In this document: positions 28,296 to 37,031 of the stretch, piece after piece
Numbering within the stretch: position 1 is the stretch's first letter
How the letters are laid out: the number at the start of each line of letters is the position of its first letter
Assembly: GCA_964507185.1 (NCBI GenBank)
Contig: CAZDOY010000014.1
Location: forward strand, 11,241 to 75,240
Source of the DNA: CAVRTJ01 sp964507185
GTDB taxonomy: Bacteria; Acidobacteriota; UBA4820; DSQY01
Length of the DNA: 64,000 nucleotides
Direction: 5' to 3'
The notes under the pieces: model-generated
Database searches by the model: none
What the model saw: the letters and a program-made list of their open reading frames with translations, nothing else
What the model was told of the DNA's origin: nothing
Program-made: the position numbers and the translations under genes

Positions 28296-29456
28296 TTAGG
28301 CCCGACGCTTCGTCCGCCGCCTGCCACCACCGGGACCGCGTTTTGGGGCCGGTCCTCCTGCGGGAGACCTTCCGATAAACAATGCGGCCTTCAGCCCGGC
28401 TTTGCCATACCTCGCCATGCGTTCGAAGTCCTTCTTCAGGATGGGCATGTTCATGCTGTCGGTGGCCGACTTGTGCGCCTCCAGGTCCACAAAGGAATCG
28501 TGGACGTAGATGAAGCGATCGTCGAGACCGGTCACCACGACCCAGTGAGGGGAGTTCTCGTGGTAGATCCTTCGGGAGCTGATAAGAACAAGCGGGATGA
28601 GCTTCGCCTCGACGCGGTCTTGTATGTCGGACATTCCAGGCGTCCCGTAGTGCAGGGTGATGGGATAGTTCCGGATCTCTTCGAGCATGTCTTCCTGGAC
28701 CAGGCGAATGACTTCCTTCTTTTCCTCGCTGCGGACGCTCCTGGTGAACAGTGCGCCGTCATCGTTAACGAAGATCTCCACGCAGAAACCGCGATGGAGA
28801 GCCGACAGCGCAAGACCGTACGGACCGCATCCGCCATGGCCCGCGGTCATGAAGATGCTGGTGGACTCGCGCCATATTCTGAGTTCGAGTTTCCTGTTCA
28901 GGTCCAGGTTGGGATCGAGCGCCTTCATGGCCATCATCAAGGCTGAAGGCCCGCACGTGAAATCCAACGTCTGCATATAGAAAGGCACGCTCACGAGGTT
29001 CGGTTTGAGGTGGGGAATGAGGAACTTCTCGAATCGCAGGGCCGCCTGATGGTCCTCGTAGTAATCCTCGATTACGCCGAAACGACGGTAGCCGCTCTTG
29101 TCGTAGAGCCGGATGGCGGCCTCGTTATCGTTCCTCACCTCGAGCCTCATGCTGACGCAATCGTGCTCTCTCGCGGCCTCTTCCGAAGCGCCAAGCAGCA
29201 TGGCACCGATCCCGAGGCCGCGGCTCGCCGGATCAACCGCCACCGAGTACAGGCGTGCCAGGGACGTTCCGGTGTTGAACAGGAGCATGGCGTAGCCGCA
29301 CATCCTGCCGCCTTCTAAGGCAACGAGCGTGAGTGCGTTTGCCCGGCTGAGAAGATATCGAAAATTCCGCCGCGATAAACGGTCCAGATCGAAACAGCGC
29401 GCTTCCAGAGCGACCAGTCCTTCCAGATCATCGAGTCCGCCCAGCCGTATGTCCAT
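28296..29456 (-). CDS. GNAT acetyltransferase fused to a C39-like cysteine peptidase
   Basis: A 386-residue two-domain protein. Residues ~1-145 are a GNAT fold with the acyl-CoA loop 'SRGLGIGAMLLGAS'. Residues ~165-360 are a papain-like C39-type domain: catalytic Cys in 'DFTCGPSALMMAM', His in 'SPHWVVVTGLDD' and an Asp in 'FIYVHDSFVD'. A Lys/Arg-rich tail ends the protein. I chose the ATG at 29456 (MDIRLGG) with GGAG eight bases before it; an upstream ATG adds eight residues. It precedes and probably shares a transcript with the RLAN-RimK gene. Acetylation and cleavage or transfer of a peptide made by the ligase is inference from this known domain association. Confidence 0.9.
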   Translation of the reverse strand: MDIRLGGLDDLEGLVALEARCFDLDRLSRRNFRYLLSRANALTLVALEGGRMCGYAMLLFNTGTSLARLYSVAVDPASRGLGIGAMLLGASEEAAREHDCVSMRLEVRNDNEAAIRLYDKSGYRRFGVIEDYYEDHQAALRFEKFLIPHLKPNLVSVPFYMQTLDFTCGPSALMMAMKALDPNLDLNRKLELRIWRESTSIFMTAGHGGCGPYGLALSALHRGFCVEIFVNDDGALFTRSVRSEEKKEVIRLVQEDMLEEIRNYPITLHYGTPGMSDIQDRVEAKLIPLVLISSRRIYHENSPHWVVVTGLDDRFIYVHDSFVDLEAHKSATDSMNMPILKKDFERMARYGKAGLKAALFIGRSPAGGPAPKRGPGGGRRRTKRRA

Positions 29457-29530
29457 TGCCGCGCTCCAGCGGCGCCGCACGATGCTTGAAGCCGGCGGCG
29501 CCTTTGCGGTCTATTATGAGCGCATGGAGC

Positions 29531-29574
29531 GAAAAATAAAGCCCCGGGAAGGGCCCGCATATCCCGCCCGGGCT
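29531..29574 (-). terminator. Terminator-like hairpin in the leader of the GNAT-C39 gene
   Basis: Read on the minus strand, AGCCCGGG and CCCGGGGCT form an eight-pair stem with one bulge, followed by TTTATTTTT. It points toward the GNAT-C39 gene, whose ATG is 75 bases further on, and no minus-strand gene lies before it. It could be an attenuator in the leader or stop stray antisense transcription. Confidence 0.5.
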
Positions 29575-29614
29575 CACCCGTAAGTCGGTTAGAGACGAAT
29601 CTCGGTCAAAGCAC

Positions 29615-29620
29615 TATAAT
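29615..29620 (+). promoter_or_regulatory. Candidate -10 box for slyD; divergent promoter region
   Basis: A perfect TATAAT lies 60 bases before the slyD start; its complement reads TATAGT on the minus strand toward the GNAT-C39 gene. -35 boxes are weak in both directions, so only the -10 elements support a divergent promoter region. Confidence 0.4.
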
Positions 29621-29679
29621 GGGAGCTCATCAGTTTCCGGGCCGTCGAACGGCATCCGCAAACGTGGATACATTCATGA

Positions 29680-30159
29680 ATGGGTGAGGGCATGGTAAAG
29701 AGAGCAAGAGTCTCCCCGGGGCACTTGGTGACGATCGAATACACGCTCTACGACGAAGACGGAAAGATCATCGATTCCACGGAAGGCGACGAGCCTTACA
29801 CCTACATCCAGGGATACGGGCAGGTCCTACCCGGACTGGAGAAGGCGCTCGCCGGCCTGAAGCCCGGCGACCGGCGGAAGGTCACGGTGAATCCGGAAGA
29901 GGGATTCGGCCTTCACGATCCGGCAAAGGTGTTCAAGGAGCCTCGTGAGAAGTTGGATGCGGAGGTAGAGGTCGGCCACGTGCTCGAGGTGGAGGTGGAC
30001 GAGGACCACAGTTCCGAACTGCTGGTGATTTCTGTCGACGACGATTCCGTCATTCTCGACGGAAACCACCCCCTTGCAGGCAGAAGGCTCGTATTCGACG
30101 TCAGGGTGGTCGGCGTGAGGCCGGCCACGCTCAAGGAACTGAACAAGATCGGCCAGTAA
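29680..30159 (+). CDS. slyD: SlyD-like FKBP-type peptidyl-prolyl isomerase
   Basis: A ~159-residue cytoplasmic FKBP with the SlyD architecture: 'VTIEYTLYDEDGKIIDST' start, 'YIQGYGQVLPGLEKALAG' as the FKBP core, an IF (insert-in-flap) segment at ~75-125, and 'GNHPLAGRRLVFDVRVV' closing the fold. The His-rich metal-binding tail of E. coli SlyD is absent. It catalyses proline isomerisation and acts as a folding helper. ATG at 29680 or at 29692 could be the start; neither has an ideally spaced ribosome site. It stands alone, divergent from the GNAT-C39 gene. Confidence 0.93.
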   Translation: MGEGMVKRARVSPGHLVTIEYTLYDEDGKIIDSTEGDEPYTYIQGYGQVLPGLEKALAGLKPGDRRKVTVNPEEGFGLHDPAKVFKEPREKLDAEVEVGHVLEVEVDEDHSSELLVISVDDDSVILDGNHPLAGRRLVFDVRVVGVRPATLKELNKIGQ

Positions 30160-30459
30160 GATGGAGAGAACGGTCCTCCGTGCTCGGATGACTCGCCAGG
30201 AAGCATCTCCGGAAGGAATGGCCCGGTCCGGCCCAAACGCGTTACCTTCTGGTAACACCCCTGTTCGTAAAGGGAAACATCAGAGGCTTTACAATCTGTG
30301 CAAGAAGGTGAACTCTTCTCCTATTTATTCTTATTTATTATAGCTCTTATCCCATCCGTTCCGAGTGTTCTCCCGAGTGGCAGGCTTCTTGCTATTAACA
30401 ACGTTCACAAGAGACTGACGATCTCGTATGGGGCACTCCAGATAGAGCTCGACTGACTC
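30160..30459 (+). other. Intergenic region before the GGDEF-EAL gene
   Basis: No gene is visible. It holds a short perfect hairpin GTTACC-TTCT-GGTAAC (30241-30256) and an AT-rich block (about 30315-30345) that stands out from the GC-rich surroundings and includes TATTAT/TATAGC boxes. It may contain the promoter of the GGDEF-EAL gene; TTTACA at 30288-30293 could be a -35 but has no good partner. Confidence 0.4.
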
Positions 30460-32961
30460 GTGAAGCATCGGGTGGAGGCAAAGTTGGCTGGAAAGGTCAC
30501 AAAGAAACTGCTCGAAGTCGTTCTGAGGCACTCGCCCAACGCGGTATGCGTGCTGGCCGAGGACGGGCGGTTCTGCTACGCGAACGATGCGGCCATTTCC
30601 GCGCTCGGCTACGAGCAGGCCGACATGGCCGGCCTGAATTTCTTCGAGCGGGTGCATCCGGACGACATGTCCCGCCTGAAGGACCGCCTTGAACGGGCGG
30701 AAGACGGGGAGTACGCGTCGGCTTCGGTCATCATCCGGGTCCTCAAGGGCGGCGACCGCTGGACCACCATGGAGGCCTTCGTCACACGTGAGGGCGACGA
30801 AGCCGATTCTCCTCTCCTCCTGGTCTATTTGAGCGATACGTCCCGGAGACTTGAAACGGAGGGGCGCCTTAAGAAGCTCTCGAGCGCCGTCGAGCACATA
30901 GATGAATCCGTCGTGATCACCAACAGGAACGGTGTCGTCGAATACGTGAACAACGCCTTCGAGAGAACGACCGGCTACACCAAGGAGGAGGTCATCGGAA
31001 AGACCCCCGCCATCCTGAAATCCGGCAAACACGACCAGGCCTTCTACAAGTGGATGTGGGACACGATCCTTGCCGGCGAGTCCTTCCACGGCACCGTCAT
31101 CAACAAGAGGAAAGACGGCACGCTCTACTATGAACAAAAGACAATTTCGCCCCTCATAGATGCGGATGGAATCGTGACCCACCACGTTGCGACCGGCATG
31201 GACGTCACCCACAACAAGCTCGCCGAAGAGCGTCTCAGGGCGGGAGTCGAACGCTATGCGCTGTCCGTGAGGGGCGCGAACGACGGGCTCTGGGACTGGG
31301 ACTTCCGGACGGGGCACCTCCATCTCTCCGAGCGCTGGAAAACCATGCTGGGCTTATCGAGGGACGAACTCGGCAATACCATCGACGATTGGTTCCGTCT
31401 CGTCCATCCCGACGACCTCGCCGAATTGAAAACGCTCATGAAGGCCCATATCGAAGGCACGACCTCCCACTTCGAGCACGAACACCGGATGCGCCACAAA
31501 GACGGAGGGTACTGCTGGGTCCTGACCCGCGGGCTGGTCGTGCGGGACAGCGACGCCAAGGCCTACAGAATGGCGGGCTCTCAGACGGACATCACGGACA
31601 GAAAGATGGCCGAGGAGCAGCTTCAGCACGACGCCCTCCACGACGCCCTGACGGGGCTTCCCAACCGGACGCTTTTCATGGACAGGCTCGGTCTGGCCAT
31701 CGCCAGGGCCAAGAGGAGCGAGACGTGCCACTTTGCGGTGATGTTCATGGATCTCGACCGGTTCAAGATCATCAACGACAGCCTCGGTCACCTGGCCGGG
31801 GACCAACTGCTCATCGAGCTGGCCAACAGGGTCAAGGGGTGTCTTCGAGCGTCGGATACGGTCGCCCGCCTGGGCGGAGACGAATTCGCCATGCTTCTTG
31901 AAAACACCCAGAGTGACAAAGAGATCACGCTTTTCGCCGAGAGGGTTCAGACTTGTATCGCCGAGCCCTTCCGGATCGGATCGCGCGACGTCTTCACCTC
32001 TGCGAGTATCGGAATCGCGCAATATGACGACGCGTACAGCCGGCCGGATGACATGGTCCGGGACGCCGACACCGCCATGTACCACGCCAAGAATCACGGA
32101 AAGGCCCACTATACGGTCTTCTCACCCAGCATGCGATCGAGGGCGCTTCAGATCCTCGACCTGGAAACGGGTCTGAGGCGGGCGATCGAATCCCAGCAAC
32201 TGACGGTCCACTACCAGCCCATCGTGTCGCTGAAGTCCGGGCGAATATTCGGATTCGAGGCCCTTTCCCGGTGGCCGCATCCCGAACGCGGCTTTATCTC
32301 GCCCGAGGAATTCATCCCGCTCGCGGAAGAGACAGGCCTCATAAACACCATCGGCCTGCTCGTTCTGCGAAAGGCCTGTCTCTACCTCAAGTCCATCCAG
32401 GGGCGGTTCCGGACCCACCCGCCGCTTACCATGAGCGTGAACCTCTCGGGCATCCAGTTCATGCGCCCGGAACTCCTCGGCCAGGTGGACCTCATGCTGA
32501 GGGAGTACGGGTTGGACCCCCGGACCCTCAAGCTGGAAATCACCGAAAGCGTCATCATCGACCACGCCGAGTACGCGCGCGAAATGATCGACCAGATGAA
32601 GGCCCAGAATATTCGCCTCAGCATCGACGACTTCGGAACGGGGTATTCTTCCCTCCGCAGCCTCAGGCAGTACCCCATCGACACGGTCAAGATAGATCAG
32701 TCCTTCGTCGCCACCATGTGCGAGAACGAAGAGAGCCTCGAGATCGTTCGGACCACCGTATCCATGGCCCACAAGCTCCGAATGGAGGTGATTGCGGAGG
32801 GCGTGGAAGCGAAGAAGCAGATGGACCTCCTTGCATCCATGGACTGCGACTTCGGACAAGGCTTTTACTTCGCCCGGCCGATGGAACAGGATGCCGCCGA
32901 CGCCATACTGGCGCGCCAGAGCCATTGGTGGCAGGGGGAAGCGATCGACGCCGAAGCCTGA
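30460..32961 (+). CDS. PAS-PAS-PAS-GGDEF-EAL cyclic-di-GMP protein
   Basis: An ~833-residue soluble signalling protein without a membrane segment. Three PAS regions (about 20-130, 140-255, 262-385) precede GGDEF (~390-550) and EAL (~565-820). The active-site G472-G-D-E-F476 and the inhibitory RxxD site (R463-D466) are intact; EAL residues E600 ('FEALSRW'), N661, E693, D723/D724 ('DDFGTGYSS'), K744 and E780 are all present. Both c-di-GMP synthesis and hydrolysis are therefore possible. The GTG at 30460 has a poor ribosome site; TTG at 30484 has GGAGG five bases before it and may be the real start, shortening the protein by eight residues. Confidence 0.93.
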   Translation: MKHRVEAKLAGKVTKKLLEVVLRHSPNAVCVLAEDGRFCYANDAAISALGYEQADMAGLNFFERVHPDDMSRLKDRLERAEDGEYASASVIIRVLKGGDRWTTMEAFVTREGDEADSPLLLVYLSDTSRRLETEGRLKKLSSAVEHIDESVVITNRNGVVEYVNNAFERTTGYTKEEVIGKTPAILKSGKHDQAFYKWMWDTILAGESFHGTVINKRKDGTLYYEQKTISPLIDADGIVTHHVATGMDVTHNKLAEERLRAGVERYALSVRGANDGLWDWDFRTGHLHLSERWKTMLGLSRDELGNTIDDWFRLVHPDDLAELKTLMKAHIEGTTSHFEHEHRMRHKDGGYCWVLTRGLVVRDSDAKAYRMAGSQTDITDRKMAEEQLQHDALHDALTGLPNRTLFMDRLGLAIARAKRSETCHFAVMFMDLDRFKIINDSLGHLAGDQLLIELANRVKGCLRASDTVARLGGDEFAMLLENTQSDKEITLFAERVQTCIAEPFRIGSRDVFTSASIGIAQYDDAYSRPDDMVRDADTAMYHAKNHGKAHYTVFSPSMRSRALQILDLETGLRRAIESQQLTVHYQPIVSLKSGRIFGFEALSRWPHPERGFISPEEFIPLAEETGLINTIGLLVLRKACLYLKSIQGRFRTHPPLTMSVNLSGIQFMRPELLGQVDLMLREYGLDPRTLKLEITESVIIDHAEYAREMIDQMKAQNIRLSIDDFGTGYSSLRSLRQYPIDTVKIDQSFVATMCENEESLEIVRTTVSMAHKLRMEVIAEGVEAKKQMDLLASMDCDFGQGFYFARPMEQDAADAILARQSHWWQGEAIDAEA

Positions 32962-33240
32962 GTATCGGCGGTCGGCGCGGCGCGGACCACGCCGGGCAGG
33001 CAGCACCCGTCCCGGGCACGCCCCGCGGCCGCCTCTGGGTCAAATACCCTGAATCAATACGCGAACAACAGGGAAAGCAACTTTCTCGCCGGTCCTGCGT
33101 ATGGGCACAATGAGTACCATGAGCAGCCGGTCTGTGGGGACAGAGCCGGTGTGTCTCTTTCACTGGGTTGGGCAGGGGAAACGCTGTGCCAGCGGCTCTC
33201 CAAGGGTATTTGTATCCTCACTGAAAAGGAGGAAAAAGGA

Positions 33241-35124
33241 ATGAGGGAATTGACTCGGAAGTGCTGTACGGTTCTCGCGGCCAGCGTCATGGCGGCCGCA
33301 TCCGTTCTGGCGGCAGACAGGGCAGATATTCCGGAGAAATACACCTGGAACCTCGCCGACATCTATCCGTCCGTCACGGCATGGTCCCAGGCCAGGGCCG
33401 ACGTCGAAAAGAGGATCGGCGACCTCGCTCCCTTCAGGGGGCACCTGGGTGACTCCGGCCAGACGCTCCTCAAGGCCCTCCGGACGCAGGAAAGCCTCGA
33501 AAAGGAACTCTACCGCGTCTACGCCTACGCCAGCATGCTCAGCGATCAGGACACGAGGAATTCCGAGCACATGGCCATGAGACAGAGCGTGCAGGAACTC
33601 GCGACGACCTACGGTGCGGCCGCCTCGTTCATCGAGCCGGAGATCCTCTCGCTGGACGCCGACACCGTCCGGGGGTTCATGGCGGCAGAGCCGGGCCTGT
33701 CCACCTATAAAGCTTACCTGGACAATATCCTCCGCATGAAAGCGCACACGCTGACCCCGGACGAGGAACAGATCGTAGCGCGGGCGGGCGCCGTGGCCGT
33801 CTCCCCCGGTTCGATTTACGGGATCTTCACGGCCGCCGACATGCCCCGTCCCGAAATCACCCTCTCGAATGGAGAGAAGGTCCGCCTCGACGCCGCGGGC
33901 TACGCCAAGTTCCGTTCTTCTAGCAACCGTGAGGACCGCGACGCCGTCTTCAAGGCCTTCTGGAAGAGCTACGACGAATTCAAGCGCACCCTGGGCATGA
34001 CCCTCTACTCGCACGTGAAGGCCCACATCTTCAACAAGGACGTCCGTCACTACGACAGTTCCCTGGCCGCATCCCTGGATGCCAACAACATCCCGACGGC
34101 GGTCTACACCCAGCTCATCGCCGACGTGCACCAGAACCTGCCCACCCTGCAACGCTATCTCAAACTCCGCAAGCGCATGATGGGCGTCGACCGCCTGAGG
34201 TACGAGGATCTCTACGCGCCCATCGTGAAGGAAGTCGACATTTCCTACACGCCTGACCAGGCCATGGCCCTCGTCCTCGAGGCCGTATCCCCTCTCGGCC
34301 CGGCCTACGGGAAGGAACTCAAGACGGGTTTCGAGAGCCGGTGGATCGACTTCTACCCGAGCACCGGCAAGAGATCCGGCGCCTACAGCAGCGGCGCGGT
34401 CTACGACGTCCATCCCTATCAACTCCTGAACTTCAACGGCCGCTACGACGACGTTTCCACGCTGGCCCACGAGTCCGGCCACTCCATGCACAGCTACCTT
34501 TCCAACAAGAACCAGACCTTCGCCAACGCGCACTATGCGACCTTCGTGGCCGAGGTGGCATCGACGCTCAACGAAAACCTCCTGTTCCATTACACCATGG
34601 ACCACACGAAGGACGACGCCACCAGGCTCTACATCCTGGGAGAACACCTCGAGGGCTACAGGCAGACGCTCTTCCGCCAGACCCTGTTCGCCGAGTTCGA
34701 GATGCGTATCCACGAGATGGCCGAGAAGGGACAGCCGCTCACGGGCGATTCCATGAGCGGGCTCTATCTGGACCTGCTCAGGAAGTACTACGGCCACGAC
34801 GAGGGCGTCTGCACGATCGACGAGCTGTACGGCAACGAATGGGCCTACATACCCCATTTCTACCGGAACTTCTACGTCTACCAGTACGCCACCAGCCTCA
34901 CGGCCTCCACCGCGCTGGCCAACCGGATTCGTTCCGAAATGCCTGCCACCGCAGCCCGCGACGCTTACCTGAAGATGCTCTCCTCTGGATCGACAAGCTA
35001 TCCGGTGGACCTGCTCAAGGACGCAGGGGTCGACATGACCACGAGCGCGCCGTTCGACGAGGCCATCAAGGACATGAACGAGACCATGGATCAAATCGAG
35101 GCGATTCTGGACAAGAAGGCCTGA
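33241..35124 (+). CDS. pepF: Secreted oligoendopeptidase F (M3 family)
   Basis: A 627-residue M3 zinc peptidase. The first ~25 residues form a signal peptide (basic start, hydrophobic core, 'SVLAADRADIP'), unlike cytoplasmic PepF of Gram-positives, so it should act in the periplasm. The zinc motif H410-E-S-G-H414 lies in 'LAHESGHSMHSYL', with the third ligand Glu about 25-30 residues later ('FVAEVASTLNENLL'). Start is fixed by GGAGG eight to ten bases upstream. It cleaves short peptides, fitting the other peptidases here. A terminator follows. Confidence 0.95.
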   Translation: MRELTRKCCTVLAASVMAAASVLAADRADIPEKYTWNLADIYPSVTAWSQARADVEKRIGDLAPFRGHLGDSGQTLLKALRTQESLEKELYRVYAYASMLSDQDTRNSEHMAMRQSVQELATTYGAAASFIEPEILSLDADTVRGFMAAEPGLSTYKAYLDNILRMKAHTLTPDEEQIVARAGAVAVSPGSIYGIFTAADMPRPEITLSNGEKVRLDAAGYAKFRSSSNREDRDAVFKAFWKSYDEFKRTLGMTLYSHVKAHIFNKDVRHYDSSLAASLDANNIPTAVYTQLIADVHQNLPTLQRYLKLRKRMMGVDRLRYEDLYAPIVKEVDISYTPDQAMALVLEAVSPLGPAYGKELKTGFESRWIDFYPSTGKRSGAYSSGAVYDVHPYQLLNFNGRYDDVSTLAHESGHSMHSYLSNKNQTFANAHYATFVAEVASTLNENLLFHYTMDHTKDDATRLYILGEHLEGYRQTLFRQTLFAEFEMRIHEMAEKGQPLTGDSMSGLYLDLLRKYYGHDEGVCTIDELYGNEWAYIPHFYRNFYVYQYATSLTASTALANRIRSEMPATAARDAYLKMLSSGSTSYPVDLLKDAGVDMTTSAPFDEAIKDMNETMDQIEAILDKKA

Positions 35125-35150
35125 TTCTCCAGGTTGCAAAGCAAATGCAA

Positions 35151-35174
35151 GGGGCCCCACGGGGCCCCTTTTTT
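35151..35174 (+). terminator. Rho-independent terminator after pepF
   Basis: GGGGCCCC-AC-GGGGCCCC followed by TTTTTT; eight GC pairs with a very short loop, 26 bases after the pepF stop. Confidence 0.88.
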
Positions 35175-35474
35175 CAATCCCGGCCCGCGGCACCCGGGCC
35201 TTGACCTCTCACGCCGCCACGGTCGTGCGCCTCTCAGAGAAACGCACCTGCACTTCGGGCCGCGCCAGTTTTGAATCCGCTCACAGAGTAAAGATCGGCC
35301 CTTCGTTCCTCCCTCTTATAATCTCTTCCCCAACCCGAACTCCAATGACCATATCCTTCTCTTTCCGCTTTCCTTCGCATGAAGACGCATCGCATAAGGC
35401 CCCTCCGACGCCAGGGCTTCCTTGCCGGACGGACTTGCAGGGGCTACCATGGACGCTCGAGATTGGCAGGTACG
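35175..35474 (+). other. Intergenic region between pepF and lepB
   Basis: No gene seen. A TATAAT box at 35317-35322 may be the -10 element for the signal peptidase gene, about 150 bases before its ATG; no convincing -35 hexamer accompanies it. Confidence 0.4.
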
Positions 35475-35969
35475 ATGAACGAGCGACTGCGCCGCTTCCT
35501 CTTTCCTTCGATCACACCCGCCTTCCTGATCCGGGTGGTCTTGGTGGCTGTCTGTGCCTACGTCTTCTTCGGATTCGTCTGCACCCCTTTCGTGGTCAGG
35601 GGACGAAGCATGGTGCCGACTTACCACGACGGGGCTTTTGACTTTCTCTGGAAACCGAGGTTCCTGTTTTCCGGCCCGGAGCGTGGAGACGTAGTCGCCA
35701 TAAGCCTTGCGGGTGACAGCGTGGTCTACCTGAAGCGCGTGGTTGCCCTGGGCGGCGATACAGTTTCCTTCAAGGAAGGCGTCCTTTACGTGGACGGCAA
35801 GGCGGTCGATGAACCCTACGTCAGGGGCCCGTGTCACTGGAACCTCCGCCCACGCAAAGTGGAACCCGGCAGGGTCTACGTCGTGGGCGACAACAGGAGC
35901 ATGCCGATGGAACAGCACGATTTCGGACAGGTCTCGGTCAGGCGCATCGTCGGGAGCCCGGTATGGTGA
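35475..35969 (+). CDS. lepB: Signal peptidase I, short form
   Basis: A 164-residue inner-membrane protein with one N-terminal membrane helix (~18-38). The catalytic Ser is in 'VRGRSMVPTYHDG' and the general-base Lys in 'VVYLKRVVALGGD'; 'VVGDNRSMPMEQHDFG' is the last conserved box. It would remove signal peptides from exported proteins, of which this region encodes many. It is shorter than E. coli LepB, and the single anchor is like the Gram-positive and S26B-type forms. The stop overlaps the next gene by seven bases, so the two are translationally linked. Confidence 0.93.
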   Translation: MNERLRRFLFPSITPAFLIRVVLVAVCAYVFFGFVCTPFVVRGRSMVPTYHDGAFDFLWKPRFLFSGPERGDVVAISLAGDSVVYLKRVVALGGDTVSFKEGVLYVDGKAVDEPYVRGPCHWNLRPRKVEPGRVYVVGDNRSMPMEQHDFGQVSVRRIVGSPVW

Positions 35970-36460
35970 CCTGGAAACGCCTCGGCGCCTTTCTGGCCGT
36001 GATTCTTGCGGCCTGGGCGATCTACTACTTCTTCCCTTCACGCACGCGCCAGGTCAAGCGCCGTTTCAAGGCCATCTCGGAATGGGTGGACAAAACCGGC
36101 CCGGAGGGCAACCTGGCGATGGCCAGGGAGGCCTCGGAGGCGGCCGATTTCTTCGCGCCCCAGTGCACGTGGGATGCGCAGTCCTACGACCTCAACGGCT
36201 CCTTCACGCCCCGCGACGCCGCGCGCTATTACTTCGCGGGCCGCGAGCGTTTTTCAAGCCTTTCGCTCAAGTTCTACGATGTGGGGGTCGGCTTTCCCGA
36301 GAAATACAAGGCGGACGTCACGGCGACGGCCCGGATTACGGGTACGACGAGGGAAGGCGAGAAGGTGAGCGAAACGCACGAAGTCCAATGCTCCCTCAGG
36401 AAGACCGACGGCACGTGGCGACTGACCCACGTAACCGTCGTGCAGGTGCTCCAGAGATAA
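35963..36460 (+). CDS. Small membrane-anchored protein of unknown function next to lepB
   Basis: A 165-residue protein that I do not recognise. Residues ~5-25 form one membrane helix ('AFLAVILAAWAIYYFF'); the rest is a soluble alpha+beta domain with the order helix ('RFKAISEWVDKTG'), then strands ending 'WRLTHVTVVQVLQR', which resembles an NTF2/SnoaL-like cone. The domain should face the periplasm. Translation starts inside the lepB stop region (seven-base overlap), so the two proteins are made together. The NTF2-like reading is a guess from strand order. Confidence 0.75.
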   Translation: MVTWKRLGAFLAVILAAWAIYYFFPSRTRQVKRRFKAISEWVDKTGPEGNLAMAREASEAADFFAPQCTWDAQSYDLNGSFTPRDAARYYFAGRERFSSLSLKFYDVGVGFPEKYKADVTATARITGTTREGEKVSETHEVQCSLRKTDGTWRLTHVTVVQVLQR

Positions 36461-36551
36461 TGAAATCTGATTTCGTGATGAGGCTGCCTATCCCCGGGGA
36501 TGAGGTGTGCTACGCCGATGGTGCGCGAACCGCCCAATCCTCTCCAGCCCG

Positions 36552-36977
36552 TCAGTAAGCGATGGGCGGATCCTTCGAAGCGCTCTGAAAGGAAAGCCCC
36601 AGGACGACGTTGTCGTCCTTGATCGTGCTGTACGTGACGACGGCGTCAACATACCCGTTCGCAAAGGTGCACACGACGTGTATGTGCCACTCGATGCCGT
36701 CCACTTCCGTGGCCTTCACCTCGCGGTCCTGGAAGGGACCGAATTCGTCGAGAAGGGACTGCCACTTCTTCTGGAGCCGTTCCGCCGTCAGGGTCTTGGC
36801 CAGCTCCGGCGAAAACTGCCCCACGGCCTGCTCGAAGTTGCCGGCGCTGATCAGGTCCACGACGTAGCTCGCCTCGTCCGCAGGCGCGGCACCCAGCGCG
36901 TCGCCCGAACCGAGGTACTGCGCGCGCGCCACCAGGCAGACGGACAAGAGAAGGGGCAGGACCAGGAGCTTCTTCAT
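36552..36977 (-). CDS. Secreted DUF3887-like small protein
   Basis: A 141-residue protein with a clear signal peptide (MKKLLVLPLLLSVCLVARAQ). The mature part shows the DUF3887 pattern: 'LISAGNFEQAVGQFSPELAKT', 'QKKWQSLLDEFGPFQ', then strands ending 'VVTYSTIKDDNVVLGLSF'. In other bacteria this domain is often attached to secreted hydrolases or found alone; its role is unknown. AAGGAG lies ten bases before the ATG. It converges with the lepB pair and lies downstream of the Trp/Tyr-rich paralogs on the same strand. Confidence 0.8.
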   Translation of the reverse strand: MKKLLVLPLLLSVCLVARAQYLGSGDALGAAPADEASYVVDLISAGNFEQAVGQFSPELAKTLTAERLQKKWQSLLDEFGPFQDREVKATEVDGIEWHIHVVCTFANGYVDAVVTYSTIKDDNVVLGLSFQSASKDPPIAY

Positions 36978-37031
36978 GACGGGCGTCTCCTTGATGCGGC
37001 CCGGCCCGCACATGGGCCGGATACCGGAATG

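Noticed and set aside
29531..29574. A terminator for a gene upstream on the minus strand
   Set aside because: The DNA upstream on that strand is slyD in the opposite direction, so it is listed as a leader hairpin instead.
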